DNA from: Kitasatospora atroaurantiaca
GTDB lineage: Bacteria > Actinomycetota > Actinomycetes > Streptomycetales > Streptomycetaceae
NCBI RefSeq assembly: GCF_007828955.1
Contig: NZ_VIVR01000001.1
Location: 6,262,001 to 6,326,000, forward strand
Reading direction: 5' to 3'
DNA length: 64,000 nt
Part shown: piece by piece, positions 1-7,621 of the stretch
Position numbering within the stretch: position 1 is the first letter of the stretch
How the letters are laid out: every line of letters begins with the position of its first letter
The notes under the pieces: model-generated
The model's database searches: none
What the model was told of the DNA's origin: nothing
The model's input: only the letters and a program-made list of their open reading frames with translations
Translations under genes and position numbers: made by a program

Positions 1-77
1 CCACCCACCCCGAGGGCTGGTTCCTCACCTACGAGGACGCCGAGGAACGCGACCCGGGCCGCGGCTACCGCCGCTGA
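1..77 (+). CDS. C-terminal end of an unidentified protein (partial)
   Basis: An open frame enters from the left edge and ends at TGA 75-77, giving 24 residues that finish in DPGRGYRR. The residues are charged and aromatic and the codons have the strong third-position GC of the neighbouring genes, so this is probably the true tail of a gene starting outside the window. Too little is visible to name a family. The next gene starts only 34 bases downstream on the same strand. Confidence 0.45.
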   Translation, partial: THPEGWFLTYEDAEERDPGRGYRR

Positions 78-111
78 CGAGGCGGCACGGCGCCCCTGGC
101 ATGCTGGTGGG

Positions 112-822
112 GTGACCTCACCGTTCGACGCTCCCAGCAGCCCGGCCGCGACCGACGACCGCGACGCCAACCCGCAGTACGTGCTCCCGCTCGTGGTCCG
201 CCTGGAGCGGGACACGCCGCCGGCCCGTACCGACGCACTGGAGACCTCGGCCCGCGCGGTGCTGACTCTGCTCGCCGACCCCCGGGTCACCGACCCGGAC
301 GGCGAGTGGGCGGAGCGGGTCACCGCCTGGGAGGACGCCCGGATCCGCAAGGTGGTCCGCCGGGCCAGGGGCGGGGAGTGGCGCAAGGCAGGCGAGCTGC
401 CCGGCATCACCGTGACCGGGGAGAGCGCCGAGGTCCGGGTCTTCCCGCCCGTCCCGCTGGACGGCTGGCCGAAGGAGCTCGCCAAGCTCCAGGTCTCCGG
501 CACCGACCTGGACGACCCGGCGGAGCCCGCCGCCCCCGCCCCCGGCATCCCCGTCCTCTGGCTCAACCCCGAACTCGAGATGAGCGCCGGCAAGACCATG
601 GCCCAGACCGGCCACGCCGCCCAGCTCGCCTGGTGGCGCCTCGACGACACCCGGCGCAAGGAGTGGGCCGAGGCCGGCTTCCCGCTCGCCGTCCGGACGG
701 CAACGCCCGCCGCCTGGGCCGAACTGACGACCGCTGACCTCCCGCTGGTCCGGGACGCGGGCTTCACCGAGATCGCCCCCGGCAGCTGCACCGTCGTCGC
801 GGACCACCCGGCGCTGCGGTAA
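112..822 (+). CDS. Peptidyl-tRNA hydrolase, Pth2 type
   Basis: A protein of 236 residues starting at GTG. The middle third carries the PTH2 signature: a segment reading EMSAGKTMAQTGHAAQLAWW (about residues 158-177) matches the family pattern KMSxGKxAAQxxHAA, in which the lysine and the following helix belong to the active site. Pth2 enzymes release peptide from prematurely dissociated peptidyl-tRNA in the cytoplasm. Archaeal and eukaryotic Pth2 is about 120 residues, so roughly 150 N-terminal residues here are an extra region without a recognisable motif. It ends 12 bases before the convergent exporter permease. The family call is good. Whether it is a housekeeping or an accessory enzyme cannot be told from the window. 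Confidence 0.8.
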   Translation: MTSPFDAPSSPAATDDRDANPQYVLPLVVRLERDTPPARTDALETSARAVLTLLADPRVTDPDGEWAERVTAWEDARIRKVVRRARGGEWRKAGELPGITVTGESAEVRVFPPVPLDGWPKELAKLQVSGTDLDDPAEPAAPAPGIPVLWLNPELEMSAGKTMAQTGHAAQLAWWRLDDTRRKEWAEAGFPLAVRTATPAAWAELTTADLPLVRDAGFTEIAPGSCTVVADHPALR

Positions 823-834
823 CCGGCGCCCCGG

Positions 835-1572
835 TCAGGCGTCGTGACGCTGGAGGGAGCGGTGGCCGCCGTAGGCCGCTGCGGCGGACCAGACGGCCAT
901 GACGAGCAGCCCGGTCCAGTGGCCGTAGTGGATCTGTGGGTCGTCGAGGTTGCGCAGGGCGTACTGGCCGGCCCGGTCGGGGAGGAACTGGACCACCTCC
1001 CGGACGCCGGGGACGGCGCTGAGCAGAGGCGTGGCCAGGAAGATGGTCGGGGTGAGCAGGCCCATCGCTGCCGTGAGGTTGCGCAGCATCGCGGTGGCAC
1101 CGAGGCAGAGCACGACCAGCAGCGGTTGGTAGAGCACGCCCGCCACGGCGCTGCGCACCATCCCCGGGGCGTTCGGGTCCACGCCCACGGTGGCGTCGCT
1201 GGCCAGGAAGCAGCCGGCCGTGGCGGCGAGGCCGACGGCGGCCCCGACGCCCGCCCCCAGGGCGAGCTTGCTCCCGTAGAGCAGGCCGCGCCGGGGCACC
1301 GCCGTCAGCGAGCTGCGGATCGTGCCGGAGCCGTACTCCTGGCCGATCAGCAGTACCCCGAAGCAGACCAGGGCGACCTGGCCGAAGTTGAGGCCGTAGT
1401 AGATGCCGACGCTCGGGTCGTCGGTGATCGAGGTGTCGATGTCGCCGTACGCGATCTGGACGGTGGCGGTGAGGCCGACGGTGAGGACCAGGGCGAGCAG
1501 CGGGGTCACCCACTGGGAGCGCAGGGTGGTGAGCTTGGTCCACTCGGAGCGCAGGACGGTCGTGGTGGTCAT
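835..1572 (-). CDS. ABC-2 type transporter permease
   Basis: A hydrophobic protein of 245 residues with about six membrane segments. It begins MTTTTVLRSEWTKLTTLRSQW, a typical start of actinobacterial ABC-2 permeases in which an amphipathic lead helix precedes the first membrane segment. The start ATG overlaps the stop of the ATPase gene by four bases (ATGA), so the two are translationally coupled. They should form one exporter in the cytoplasmic membrane, dimeric in both subunits. The substrate is unknown. The divergent two-component system suggests control by a membrane or drug signal, but that is inferred from position only. Confidence 0.85.
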   Translation of the reverse strand: MTTTTVLRSEWTKLTTLRSQWVTPLLALVLTVGLTATVQIAYGDIDTSITDDPSVGIYYGLNFGQVALVCFGVLLIGQEYGSGTIRSSLTAVPRRGLLYGSKLALGAGVGAAVGLAATAGCFLASDATVGVDPNAPGMVRSAVAGVLYQPLLVVLCLGATAMLRNLTAAMGLLTPTIFLATPLLSAVPGVREVVQFLPDRAGQYALRNLDDPQIHYGHWTGLLVMAVWSAAAAYGGHRSLQRHDA

Positions 1573-2477
1573 GCCGCCACCGCCCGGTACTCGACGCTGT
1601 CCGCGGTCATCCGCATGAATGCCTCCTCCAGAGAGTCCTGTTGGACCGTGATCTCGTACAGCACCACGCCGTTGGCCGCCGCCAGCGAGGCGATGGATTC
1701 GGGCTCGGCGCCGGTGACCTCCCAGGCGCCGCCGTCGACCGGCTCGGCGGCCAGGCGCGAGCCGCTCAGCAGGGCGGCCAGCTTCTCGGCGTCCACCGCC
1801 CGGACCCGCACCCGGCTACGGCCGTGGCGGTCGATGAAGTCGGGCGTGGTGGAGTCGGCGAGCAGCCGGCCCCGTCCGATCACCACCAGGTGGTCAGCCG
1901 TCAGCGCCATCTCCGACATCAGGTGCGAGGAGACCAGCACCGCCCGGCCCTCGGCCGCGAGGCCGCGCAGCAGGGTACGGATCCAGCGGATGCCCTCCGG
2001 GTCGAGGCCGTTGACCGGCTCGTCGAGCATCAGCACCGGCGGGTCGCCGAGCAGGGCGGCCGCGACGCCCAGGCGCTGACGCATGCCCAGGGAGAATCCC
2101 TTGATCCGTTTGCGGCCGACGTCCGCCAGGCCCACCTGGGCGAGTACCGCCTCCACCCGGGACTCCGGGAGGTCGTTGCTGTGCGCCAGCCAGCGCAGGT
2201 GGCCCCGGGCCGTCCGGCCGCCGTGGACGGCGTGCGCGTCCAGCAGCGCGCCGACCTGCCGCAGGGGGTCGGCCAGCTCCGCGTACGGGCGCCCGGCGAC
2301 CAGGGCGCGGCCGGCGGTGGGGCGGTCCAGGCCGAGGATCATCCGCATCGTGGTGGTCTTGCCCGCCCCGTTGGGCCCGAGGAAGCCCGTCACCACTCCC
2401 GGCCGGACCTCGAACTCGAGGCCGTCTACGGCGAGGGTCTCCCCGTACGACTTGCTGAGGCCCTGTACTTCGATCAT
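1569..2477 (-). CDS. ABC transporter ATP-binding protein (exporter, DrrA-like)
   Basis: A protein of 302 residues. Walker A is GPNGAGKTT near residue 36, the signature region is KGFSLGMRQRLG, and Walker B with its glutamate is VLMLDEPVNGLDPEG. The C-terminal 90 residues form the extension usual in drug- and lantibiotic-type ATPases. It energises the permease encoded immediately downstream, with a four-base overlap. The promoter must lie in the 135-base gap shared with the divergent sensor kinase at 2613. The substrate is not predictable. Confidence 0.88.
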   Translation of the reverse strand: MIEVQGLSKSYGETLAVDGLEFEVRPGVVTGFLGPNGAGKTTTMRMILGLDRPTAGRALVAGRPYAELADPLRQVGALLDAHAVHGGRTARGHLRWLAHSNDLPESRVEAVLAQVGLADVGRKRIKGFSLGMRQRLGVAAALLGDPPVLMLDEPVNGLDPEGIRWIRTLLRGLAAEGRAVLVSSHLMSEMALTADHLVVIGRGRLLADSTTPDFIDRHGRSRVRVRAVDAEKLAALLSGSRLAAEPVDGGAWEVTGAEPESIASLAAANGVVLYEITVQQDSLEEAFMRMTADSVEYRAVAA

Positions 2478-2558
2478 CTCTGCCTCCCTGACTCGTTGTT
2501 GACGTCACCCATTCGACCGGGGCGGACCGGGTGGGCGGATCCCGCCGGGGAGGGGCGT

Positions 2559-2580
2559 GCCTCCCTCTCCGGAGGGAGGC
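2559..2580 (+). promoter_or_regulatory. Hairpin in the sensor kinase leader
   Basis: A perfect inverted repeat of nine bases (GCCTCCCTC and GAGGGAGGC) around a four-base TCCG loop lies 33 bases before the GTG start of the sensor kinase, in the shared divergent promoter region. It is not followed by a T-run, so it is not a classical terminator for either strand. It could be a leader hairpin or an operator. Function is unknown. Confidence 0.35.
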
Positions 2581-2612
2581 GGTGAACGGGTCTGAGCTGG
2601 CACGATGGCGGG

Positions 2613-3776
2613 GTGTCCAAGATCTTCGCCCCGCTGTTCCAGGCGTCCACCTATGCGAGGTGGCTGCACCTGCTGATCGGGTTGGTGTTCGCGGGGGTGG
2701 TGCTGCTGGTCTACCCGGGCACCGAAGGCCCGTCGACCACGCGGATGTTGGCGGTCAGTGCCGTGCTGGACACCGTGCTGCTCTCCGCCGCCGCGCTGGT
2801 GCCGGCCATGCGGCGGGCGGAGGGGGTGCAGGCGCGGCTGCTGCTGATGCCCGAGCGGGAGCAGGACATCGGCGCGGCGCCCTCGCGGAGTTGGGGGGAC
2901 CGGCGGCGTACGGCGGGTTGGCTGATCGCCAGGGTCGGGCTGGGGGTGCTGGTCGGGTACGCGACCCTCCGCGCGCTCGACGGGGCGGTGCGGCTGGTGG
3001 TGGCGCCGGACGCGTACCGGAGCGCAGTCCCGTTGCTGGTACCGGTGCTGCTGTTCGCGCTGCTCTGGTTGGTGGTGTTCGCGGGTCGGCTTCAACTCGC
3101 GCTCGCGGTAAGGCTGCTGGGTCCCTCGCCCGCCGAACGACTGGCCGAGGCCGAACTGCGCGCCGAGCGACTGCTGGAGCGCAACCGTCTGGCTCGCGAG
3201 CTGCACGACTCGATCGGCCATGCCCTGACGGTGACGGTCCTTCAGGCCGGAGCCGCGCGGGAGGTGGCGGACCCCGCCTTCGTGGCCAAGGCGCTGGAGG
3301 TGATCGAGGAGACCGGGCGGCAGGCGATGGACGACCTCGAACGGACCCTCGTCCTGCTCCGCGAGACCCCCGAGGGCGCCGCGGTGGAACGGCCCGGGAT
3401 CGACCAGCTGCCAAGGCTGTTCGAGACCGCCCGGGCGGCGGGGAGCCCGGTCGAGGCGTGGATCGACGTACCGACGGGCCGGCTGCCCGGGGTGCTCTCC
3501 CGGGAGTCCTACCGGATCGTCCAGGAGGCGGTGACCAACGCCCTGCGGCACTCGCCCGGCGAGCCGATCGCCGTCCGCATCGCGGTCAGGGACGGTCAGT
3601 TGGAACTGCGCTGCGTCAACGCCCTTACCGGCAACGGCAGTACCCGCCGGGGCGGCGGCAAGGGCCTGCGCGGTGTGCGCGAGCGGGCCGTCCTGCTCGG
3701 CGGCGAGGCAGAGGCCGGCGGGCGGGACGGCGAGTGGGTGCTCGCCGTGCGGCTGCCCCTACGCTTGGGCGCGTGA
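2613..3776 (+). CDS. Sensor histidine kinase (NarL/DesK-type, HisKA_3)
   Basis: A protein of 387 residues from GTG. About four membrane segments occupy residues 1-165. A dimerisation helix with the phospho-accepting histidine follows in RELHDSIGHAL (His198). The HATPase domain is recognisable by EAVTNALRHSPG and the glycine-rich GGGKGLRGVRER. The stop overlaps the start of the response regulator gene. Kinases of this class usually sense membrane or cell-envelope state and control a neighbouring transporter, here the divergent ABC-2 exporter. The link to the exporter is inferred from arrangement, as in many Firmicutes and actinomycete systems. Confidence 0.88.
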   Translation: MSKIFAPLFQASTYARWLHLLIGLVFAGVVLLVYPGTEGPSTTRMLAVSAVLDTVLLSAAALVPAMRRAEGVQARLLLMPEREQDIGAAPSRSWGDRRRTAGWLIARVGLGVLVGYATLRALDGAVRLVVAPDAYRSAVPLLVPVLLFALLWLVVFAGRLQLALAVRLLGPSPAERLAEAELRAERLLERNRLARELHDSIGHALTVTVLQAGAAREVADPAFVAKALEVIEETGRQAMDDLERTLVLLRETPEGAAVERPGIDQLPRLFETARAAGSPVEAWIDVPTGRLPGVLSRESYRIVQEAVTNALRHSPGEPIAVRIAVRDGQLELRCVNALTGNGSTRRGGGKGLRGVRERAVLLGGEAEAGGRDGEWVLAVRLPLRLGA

Positions 3777-4423
3777 TGATCGACATCCTGCTGGTGGACG
3801 ACGAGGAGCTGGTCCGGGCCGGGTTGCGGGCCGTCCTGGAGGCGCAGGGCGACCTGCGGGTGGTCGGCGAGGCCGGCGACGGGGCACAGGCGCTGTCGCT
3901 GGCCCGCTCGTTGCGGCCGGACGTGGTGCTGATGGACGTCCGGATGCCCGAGGTGGACGGGCTGGCGGCCACCCGGGCCATCCTCAAGGCCTCGGCCGAG
4001 CCGCCGAAGATCCTGGTCATCACCACCTTCGAGAACGACGACTACGTCTACGAGGCGCTACGGGCCGGCGCCGACGGCTTCCTGCTCAAGCGCGCCCGCC
4101 CGGCCGAGATCGCGCACGCCGTCCGGCTGGTCGCCGCGGGGGAGTCGCTGCTCTTCCCGGCGGCGATCCGACGCCTCGCGGCCGGCCACGGCAACCAGCC
4201 CGCCCGGGACTCGATGGCCCGGGCAGCACTGACCGAGCGGGAGTCCGAGGTGCTGCGCCTGATGGCGCGCGGGCTCTCGAACGGCGAGATCGCCGAGCAA
4301 CTCCACCTCGGCGTGCAGACGGTCAAGACGCACGTCAGCAGCGTCCTGGCGAAGCTCGGCGCCCGCGACCGCACCCAGGCGGTCATCGCTGCCTACGAGT
4401 CGGGGTTCGTCGAGCCGGGCTAG
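3776..4423 (+). CDS. Response regulator, NarL/FixJ (LuxR HTH) family
   Basis: A protein of 215 residues. The receiver domain starts MIDILLVDDEELVRAGLRAV, with Asp54 in VVLMDVRMPE as the phosphorylation site and a conserved lysine in FLLKRA. The C-terminal LuxR-type helix-turn-helix is the segment LTERESEVLRLMARGLSNGE and what follows. ATG at 3776 shares its first base with the kinase stop. A GTG one codon upstream (3773) would give the more usual four-base GTGA overlap; the two starts differ by one residue. It is the cognate partner of the preceding kinase. Confidence 0.9.
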   Translation: MIDILLVDDEELVRAGLRAVLEAQGDLRVVGEAGDGAQALSLARSLRPDVVLMDVRMPEVDGLAATRAILKASAEPPKILVITTFENDDYVYEALRAGADGFLLKRARPAEIAHAVRLVAAGESLLFPAAIRRLAAGHGNQPARDSMARAALTERESEVLRLMARGLSNGEIAEQLHLGVQTVKTHVSSVLAKLGARDRTQAVIAAYESGFVEPG

Positions 4424-4432
4424 GCGGCCCGT

Positions 4433-5488
4433 CTACGCCGGGTAGGCGTGGGTCTGGGCGGCTTTGACGGAGGCCCAGACGGTGGCGCCCGGGGCGAGGT
4501 CGAGTTCGGCGGCGGCGGCGGGGGTGAGGTCGGCGGCCAGGGGGAGCTCGCCGGTGAGGTCGACGCGGACCTGGTCGCCGTGCAGGTCGAGGCCGGCCAC
4601 CTCCAGCTGCCAGACGTTGCGGGCGCTGGAGTCCGGGCGGCTTCGGTGGAGTACGACGGCGGAGGGCGGGAAGGCCACGAAGGCGGGCCCGGTCAGGTCC
4701 TCGGTGGTGGCGAGCCGGGGCCCGGCGGGGAGCTTGACGGTGTGTCCGTCCGCGGTGCCCTGGTAGAGGTTCAGGCCGACCAGGCGGGCGATGTAGTCGG
4801 TGCGCGGGTGGCGGGCGATCTCGGACGGCGTACCGGACTGGACCTCGCGCCCGTCCTCGATCACCACCAGGCGGTCGGCCAGCACCATGGCGTCCAGCGG
4901 GTCGTGCGTGACCAGGACGGCCACCGCCTCGAACTCGGCGAGGTGGCGGCGCAGCTGCGCCCGTACGTCCAGCCGGGTGCGCGCGTCCAGGGCGGCCAGC
5001 GGCTCGTCGAGCAGCAGCAGGCGGGGGCGGACGGCCAGGGCGCGAGCCAGGGCCACCCGCTGGGCCTGGCCGCCGGAGAGGGCGCCGGGCTTGGCGTCGG
5101 CATGCTCGGCGAGGCCCATCCGCTTCAGCCAGGGCAGTGCCGCGGCCCGGGAGGCCTTCCTGTTCAGGCCCTGGCAGCGCAGGCCGAAGGCGATGTTGTC
5201 GAGGGCGCTGAGGTGCGGGAAGAGCAGGTAGTCCTGGAAGACCACACCGACGGGCCGGGCCTCGGCGGGGGTGTGCAGGCCGGTGGCCGGGTCCTCCACG
5301 AGGGCGCCGTCGAGACGGAGGTGTCCCGCGGTGAGCGGGAGCAGCCCGGCGAGGGCGCGCAGCGCGGTGGACTTGCCCGCTCCGTTGGGTCCGAGCAGGG
5401 CGATGACCTCGCCGGGTGCGGCGGACAGGGTCAGGTCGAGCCGGAAAGCCGACCGTTCGACCCGCAGGTGGGCGTCGAGCGCGTTCAT
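4433..5488 (-). CDS. modC: Molybdate ABC transporter ATP-binding protein ModC
   Basis: A protein of 351 residues. Walker A is GPNGAGKST near residue 34, the Q-loop lies in GVVFQDYLLFPHL, the signature is LSGGQAQRVALARAL, and Walker B is LLLLDEPLAALD. The last 100 residues contain a molybdate-binding-type (TOBE) region, ending in the DLAPGATVWASVKAAQ pattern found in ModC and other Mop-like domains. It energises molybdate uptake with ModB and ModA, encoded upstream on the same strand. Unlike the tightly overlapped modA-modB pair, modC is separated by 226 bases containing a terminator-like hairpin. Confidence 0.9.
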   Translation of the reverse strand: MNALDAHLRVERSAFRLDLTLSAAPGEVIALLGPNGAGKSTALRALAGLLPLTAGHLRLDGALVEDPATGLHTPAEARPVGVVFQDYLLFPHLSALDNIAFGLRCQGLNRKASRAAALPWLKRMGLAEHADAKPGALSGGQAQRVALARALAVRPRLLLLDEPLAALDARTRLDVRAQLRRHLAEFEAVAVLVTHDPLDAMVLADRLVVIEDGREVQSGTPSEIARHPRTDYIARLVGLNLYQGTADGHTVKLPAGPRLATTEDLTGPAFVAFPPSAVVLHRSRPDSSARNVWQLEVAGLDLHGDQVRVDLTGELPLAADLTPAAAAELDLAPGATVWASVKAAQTHAYPA

Positions 5489-5653
5489 GAAGTGCTTTCC
5501 GGCCGGTGGGGTGGGCGAGCGAGCCGAAGGGCGCGCCGGTGCCGACTGTGCAGATCAGCGGCTCCGCCGCGGGGACGACTGACAAGCGACGAGGGAGCGC
5601 CGGAAGGAGGAGCGTCGGCGCCGGGTACGAGCGCCCGGAGGCGAGCCGAGCCA

Positions 5654-5701
5654 CAAAAAGAGGGGTGCGGGCAGGAGAACTCCCCTGCGGCTCTCCTGCC
5701 C
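5654..5701 (-). terminator. Terminator-like hairpin between modB and modC
   Basis: On the minus strand, 14 bases after the modB stop, a perfect ten-base stem (GGGCAGGAGA at 5669-5678 with its complement at 5692-5701) closes a 13-base loop. About ten bases later comes a T5 run (AAAAA at 5654-5658 on the plus strand). The layout fits an intrinsic terminator or attenuator inside the operon. The rest of the 226-base gap has no open frame worth calling and must hold any separate modC promoter. Confidence 0.6.
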
Positions 5702-5714
5702 ACTTGATAGTGCC

Positions 5715-6566
5715 TCATGGGGCTGACATCCATCGGTCGCGCAGCCCGGCCAGGACCGCGATCGAGACGGCGAGCAGCACCAGGCTGAGTGCGATCGCCG
5801 CCTCCGGGTCGGACTCCATGGCGAGGTAGACCGCGAGCGGCATGGTCTGGGTCTGGCCCGGGAAGTTGCCGGCGAAGGTGATGGTGGCGCCGAACTCGCC
5901 GAGTGCCCGGGCCCAGGCCAGCACCGCGCCCGCCCCGATGCCCGGGGCGATCAGCGGCAGCGTGACCCGCCGGAAGGCGGTGAGCCGGGAGGCGCCGAGG
6001 GTCGCGGCCGCCTCCTCGTAGCGGGGATCGGCGGCACGCAGCGCGCCCTCGACGCTGATCACCAGGAACGGCATCGCGACGAAGGCCTCCGCGAGCACCA
6101 CCCCCGAGGTGTGGAACGGCAGCGTGATCCCGAAGGCCGAGTCCAGCCAGCGCCCGACGATGCCGTTGCGCCCGAGCACGAGCAGCAGCGCCACCCCGCC
6201 GACCACCGGCGGCAGTACCAGCGGCAGGGTGACCAGGGCCCGGATGATCCGGCGCCCCGGGAACTCCGTCCGGGCCAGCAGCCAGGCCAGCGGCACGCCC
6301 AGCACCAGCGACACCCCCGTGGCCGCCGTTGCGCAGATCAGCGAGAGCCGCAGGGCGTCCCAGACCTCGGTGCTGGTGAGCTGCTCGGGCAGCGCGCTCC
6401 ACGGAGCCCGGATCAGCAGTCCGGCCAGCGGCAGGACGAGGAACGTGAGCCCGAGCAGGGCCGGCAGCAGCAGCGCGTACGGCACACGGTGTGCGCGCCG
6501 CCGCCGCGCGCGAGCCAGCGAAGGGTCCGCAGGCTCGCGCGCGGCGGTCGGCAGGAGCTTGCTCAC
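5715..6566 (-). CDS. modB: Molybdate ABC transporter permease ModB
   Basis: A protein of 283 residues with about six membrane segments. The permease coupling loop is readable as EEAAATLGASRLTAFRRVTL followed by LPLIAPGIGAGAVLAWARAL, which is diagnostic for molybdate/sulfate-type permeases (EAA loop with G at the expected position). The GTG start at 6566 overlaps the modA stop by four bases (GTGA). It forms the membrane channel for ModA-delivered molybdate. Longer upstream open frame exists, but the overlap and homology start favour this GTG. Confidence 0.9.
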   Translation of the reverse strand: MSKLLPTAAREPADPSLARARRRRAHRVPYALLLPALLGLTFLVLPLAGLLIRAPWSALPEQLTSTEVWDALRLSLICATAATGVSLVLGVPLAWLLARTEFPGRRIIRALVTLPLVLPPVVGGVALLLVLGRNGIVGRWLDSAFGITLPFHTSGVVLAEAFVAMPFLVISVEGALRAADPRYEEAAATLGASRLTAFRRVTLPLIAPGIGAGAVLAWARALGEFGATITFAGNFPGQTQTMPLAVYLAMESDPEAAIALSLVLLAVSIAVLAGLRDRWMSAP

Positions 6567-7381
6567 GGTGCCTGGAAGCCCGCCGCGGTGAGCACCTGCT
6601 GGGCCTCGGCCGACTGGATGTACTCCACGAAGGCGGCTGCCGCGGTGGCGTTGGGCGCCTTGGTGAGTGCGGCGATCGGGTAGTCGTTCACGGCCTTGGC
6701 GGCCTCGGGGAAGTCCACACCGTCGATCTTCGCAGCATCGGCCTTCACATCGGTCCGGTACACCAGGGAGGCGTCGACCTCGCCGAGCTCGACCTTGGTG
6801 AGTGCGCCCTTGACGTCCTGCTCCAGGGTGACGGGGGTGAGGTTGACCCCGCCCGCCTTGAGGGCTTCCACGGCGGCGGCGCCGCACGGCACCTCCTTCG
6901 CGCACAGGGCGACCTTCAGGCCGGAGCCGGCCAGGTCCTTGAGCGCGGCGATGTGCTTGGGGTTGCCCTTGGGCACGGCGATCTCGAGGGTGTTGCGGAC
7001 GAATACCTTGGGGTCGGCGCCGGCGGCCTTGGCGTCGGTGACGGTCTTCATGGTCTTGGTACTGGCGGCGGCGAAGACGTCCGCAGGGGCGCCGGAGACG
7101 ATGCTCTGGGCCAGCGCGGAGCTGCCGCCGAAGTTGAACTTGACCGTGACGCCCGGGTGGGCCGCCTCGAACTTCTTGCCCAGGGCGGTGAAGCTCTCCT
7201 TGAGCGAGGCGGCCGCGAAGACCGTGACCGTGCCGGAGAGCTTGGGGGCGGCGGCAGTCGAGGAGGCCGAGCTGTCGCCGGCCGCCGGCTTGGAACCGTC
7301 GCTGCTGCAGGCGGTGAGCCCGCCGGCCAGAGCGATGACGGCGGCGGCTGCGACGGCGGTGCGGCGGGTGGTGGTGATCAT
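6563..7381 (-). CDS. modA: Molybdate-binding lipoprotein ModA
   Basis: A protein of 272 residues. A lipoprotein signal peptide ends in the lipobox LTAC (Cys25), followed by a low-complexity Ser/Ala linker. The mature part starts GTVTVFAAASLKESFTALGK and continues with NFGGSSALAQSIVSGAPADVFA, the ModA pattern containing the oxyanion-binding serines. The ATG at 7381 is preceded by a strong ribosome-binding site (CAGGAGGGG). It is the first gene of the mod operon and captures molybdate outside the membrane for molybdenum-cofactor enzymes; no such enzyme is encoded in this window. Confidence 0.93.
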   Translation of the reverse strand: MITTTRRTAVAAAAVIALAGGLTACSSDGSKPAAGDSSASSTAAAPKLSGTVTVFAAASLKESFTALGKKFEAAHPGVTVKFNFGGSSALAQSIVSGAPADVFAAASTKTMKTVTDAKAAGADPKVFVRNTLEIAVPKGNPKHIAALKDLAGSGLKVALCAKEVPCGAAAVEALKAGGVNLTPVTLEQDVKGALTKVELGEVDASLVYRTDVKADAAKIDGVDFPEAAKAVNDYPIAALTKAPNATAAAAFVEYIQSAEAQQVLTAAGFQAP

Positions 7382-7399
7382 GAGGTGGTTCCCCTCCTG

Positions 7400-7418
7400 C
7401 CGTGCCGGGTAGGCACGG
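7400..7418 (-). promoter_or_regulatory. Hairpin in the modA leader next to the ribosome-binding site
   Basis: A seven-base perfect stem (CCGTGCC with GGCACGG) closes a five-base loop, a few bases upstream of the modA ribosome-binding site on the minus strand. Further upstream, at 7431-7442, lies the inverted repeat TGATAGCGATCA, a possible operator. Neither looks like the E. coli ModE box or the molybdenum-cofactor riboswitch. Their role is unknown. The remainder of the 240-base gap to the RNA ligase gene shows nothing else I can name. Confidence 0.3.
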
Positions 7419-7621
7419 GGGCTGCGGTGGTGATAGCGATCATAGTGCCGCAGTTGCGGCCTGAAAATCCTCTGTCGCATTGCACAGGCCATGATCTGGG
7501 CAGCGTGATGCCCGCATGTGCGAAGCGTCAAACCGGCCCGAAGGTCGAAAACCTGTCGCAGCCGATGGTGATCACCGACCAGAGTTGTCCCCGTTGAGAA
7601 CCACGGGGAGGGGAAGTACCC

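Noticed and set aside
7516..7540. GCGAAGCGTCAAAC near the RNA ligase as a fifth copy of the CTGACG-N3-CGTCAG palindrome
   Set aside because: Only the right arm matches; the left arm keeps two of six bases.
7381..7621. ModE box or molybdenum-cofactor riboswitch upstream of modA
   Set aside because: I looked for the TATATA-type ModE repeats and for an extended conserved leader structure, and found neither. Only a small hairpin and a short inverted repeat are present.
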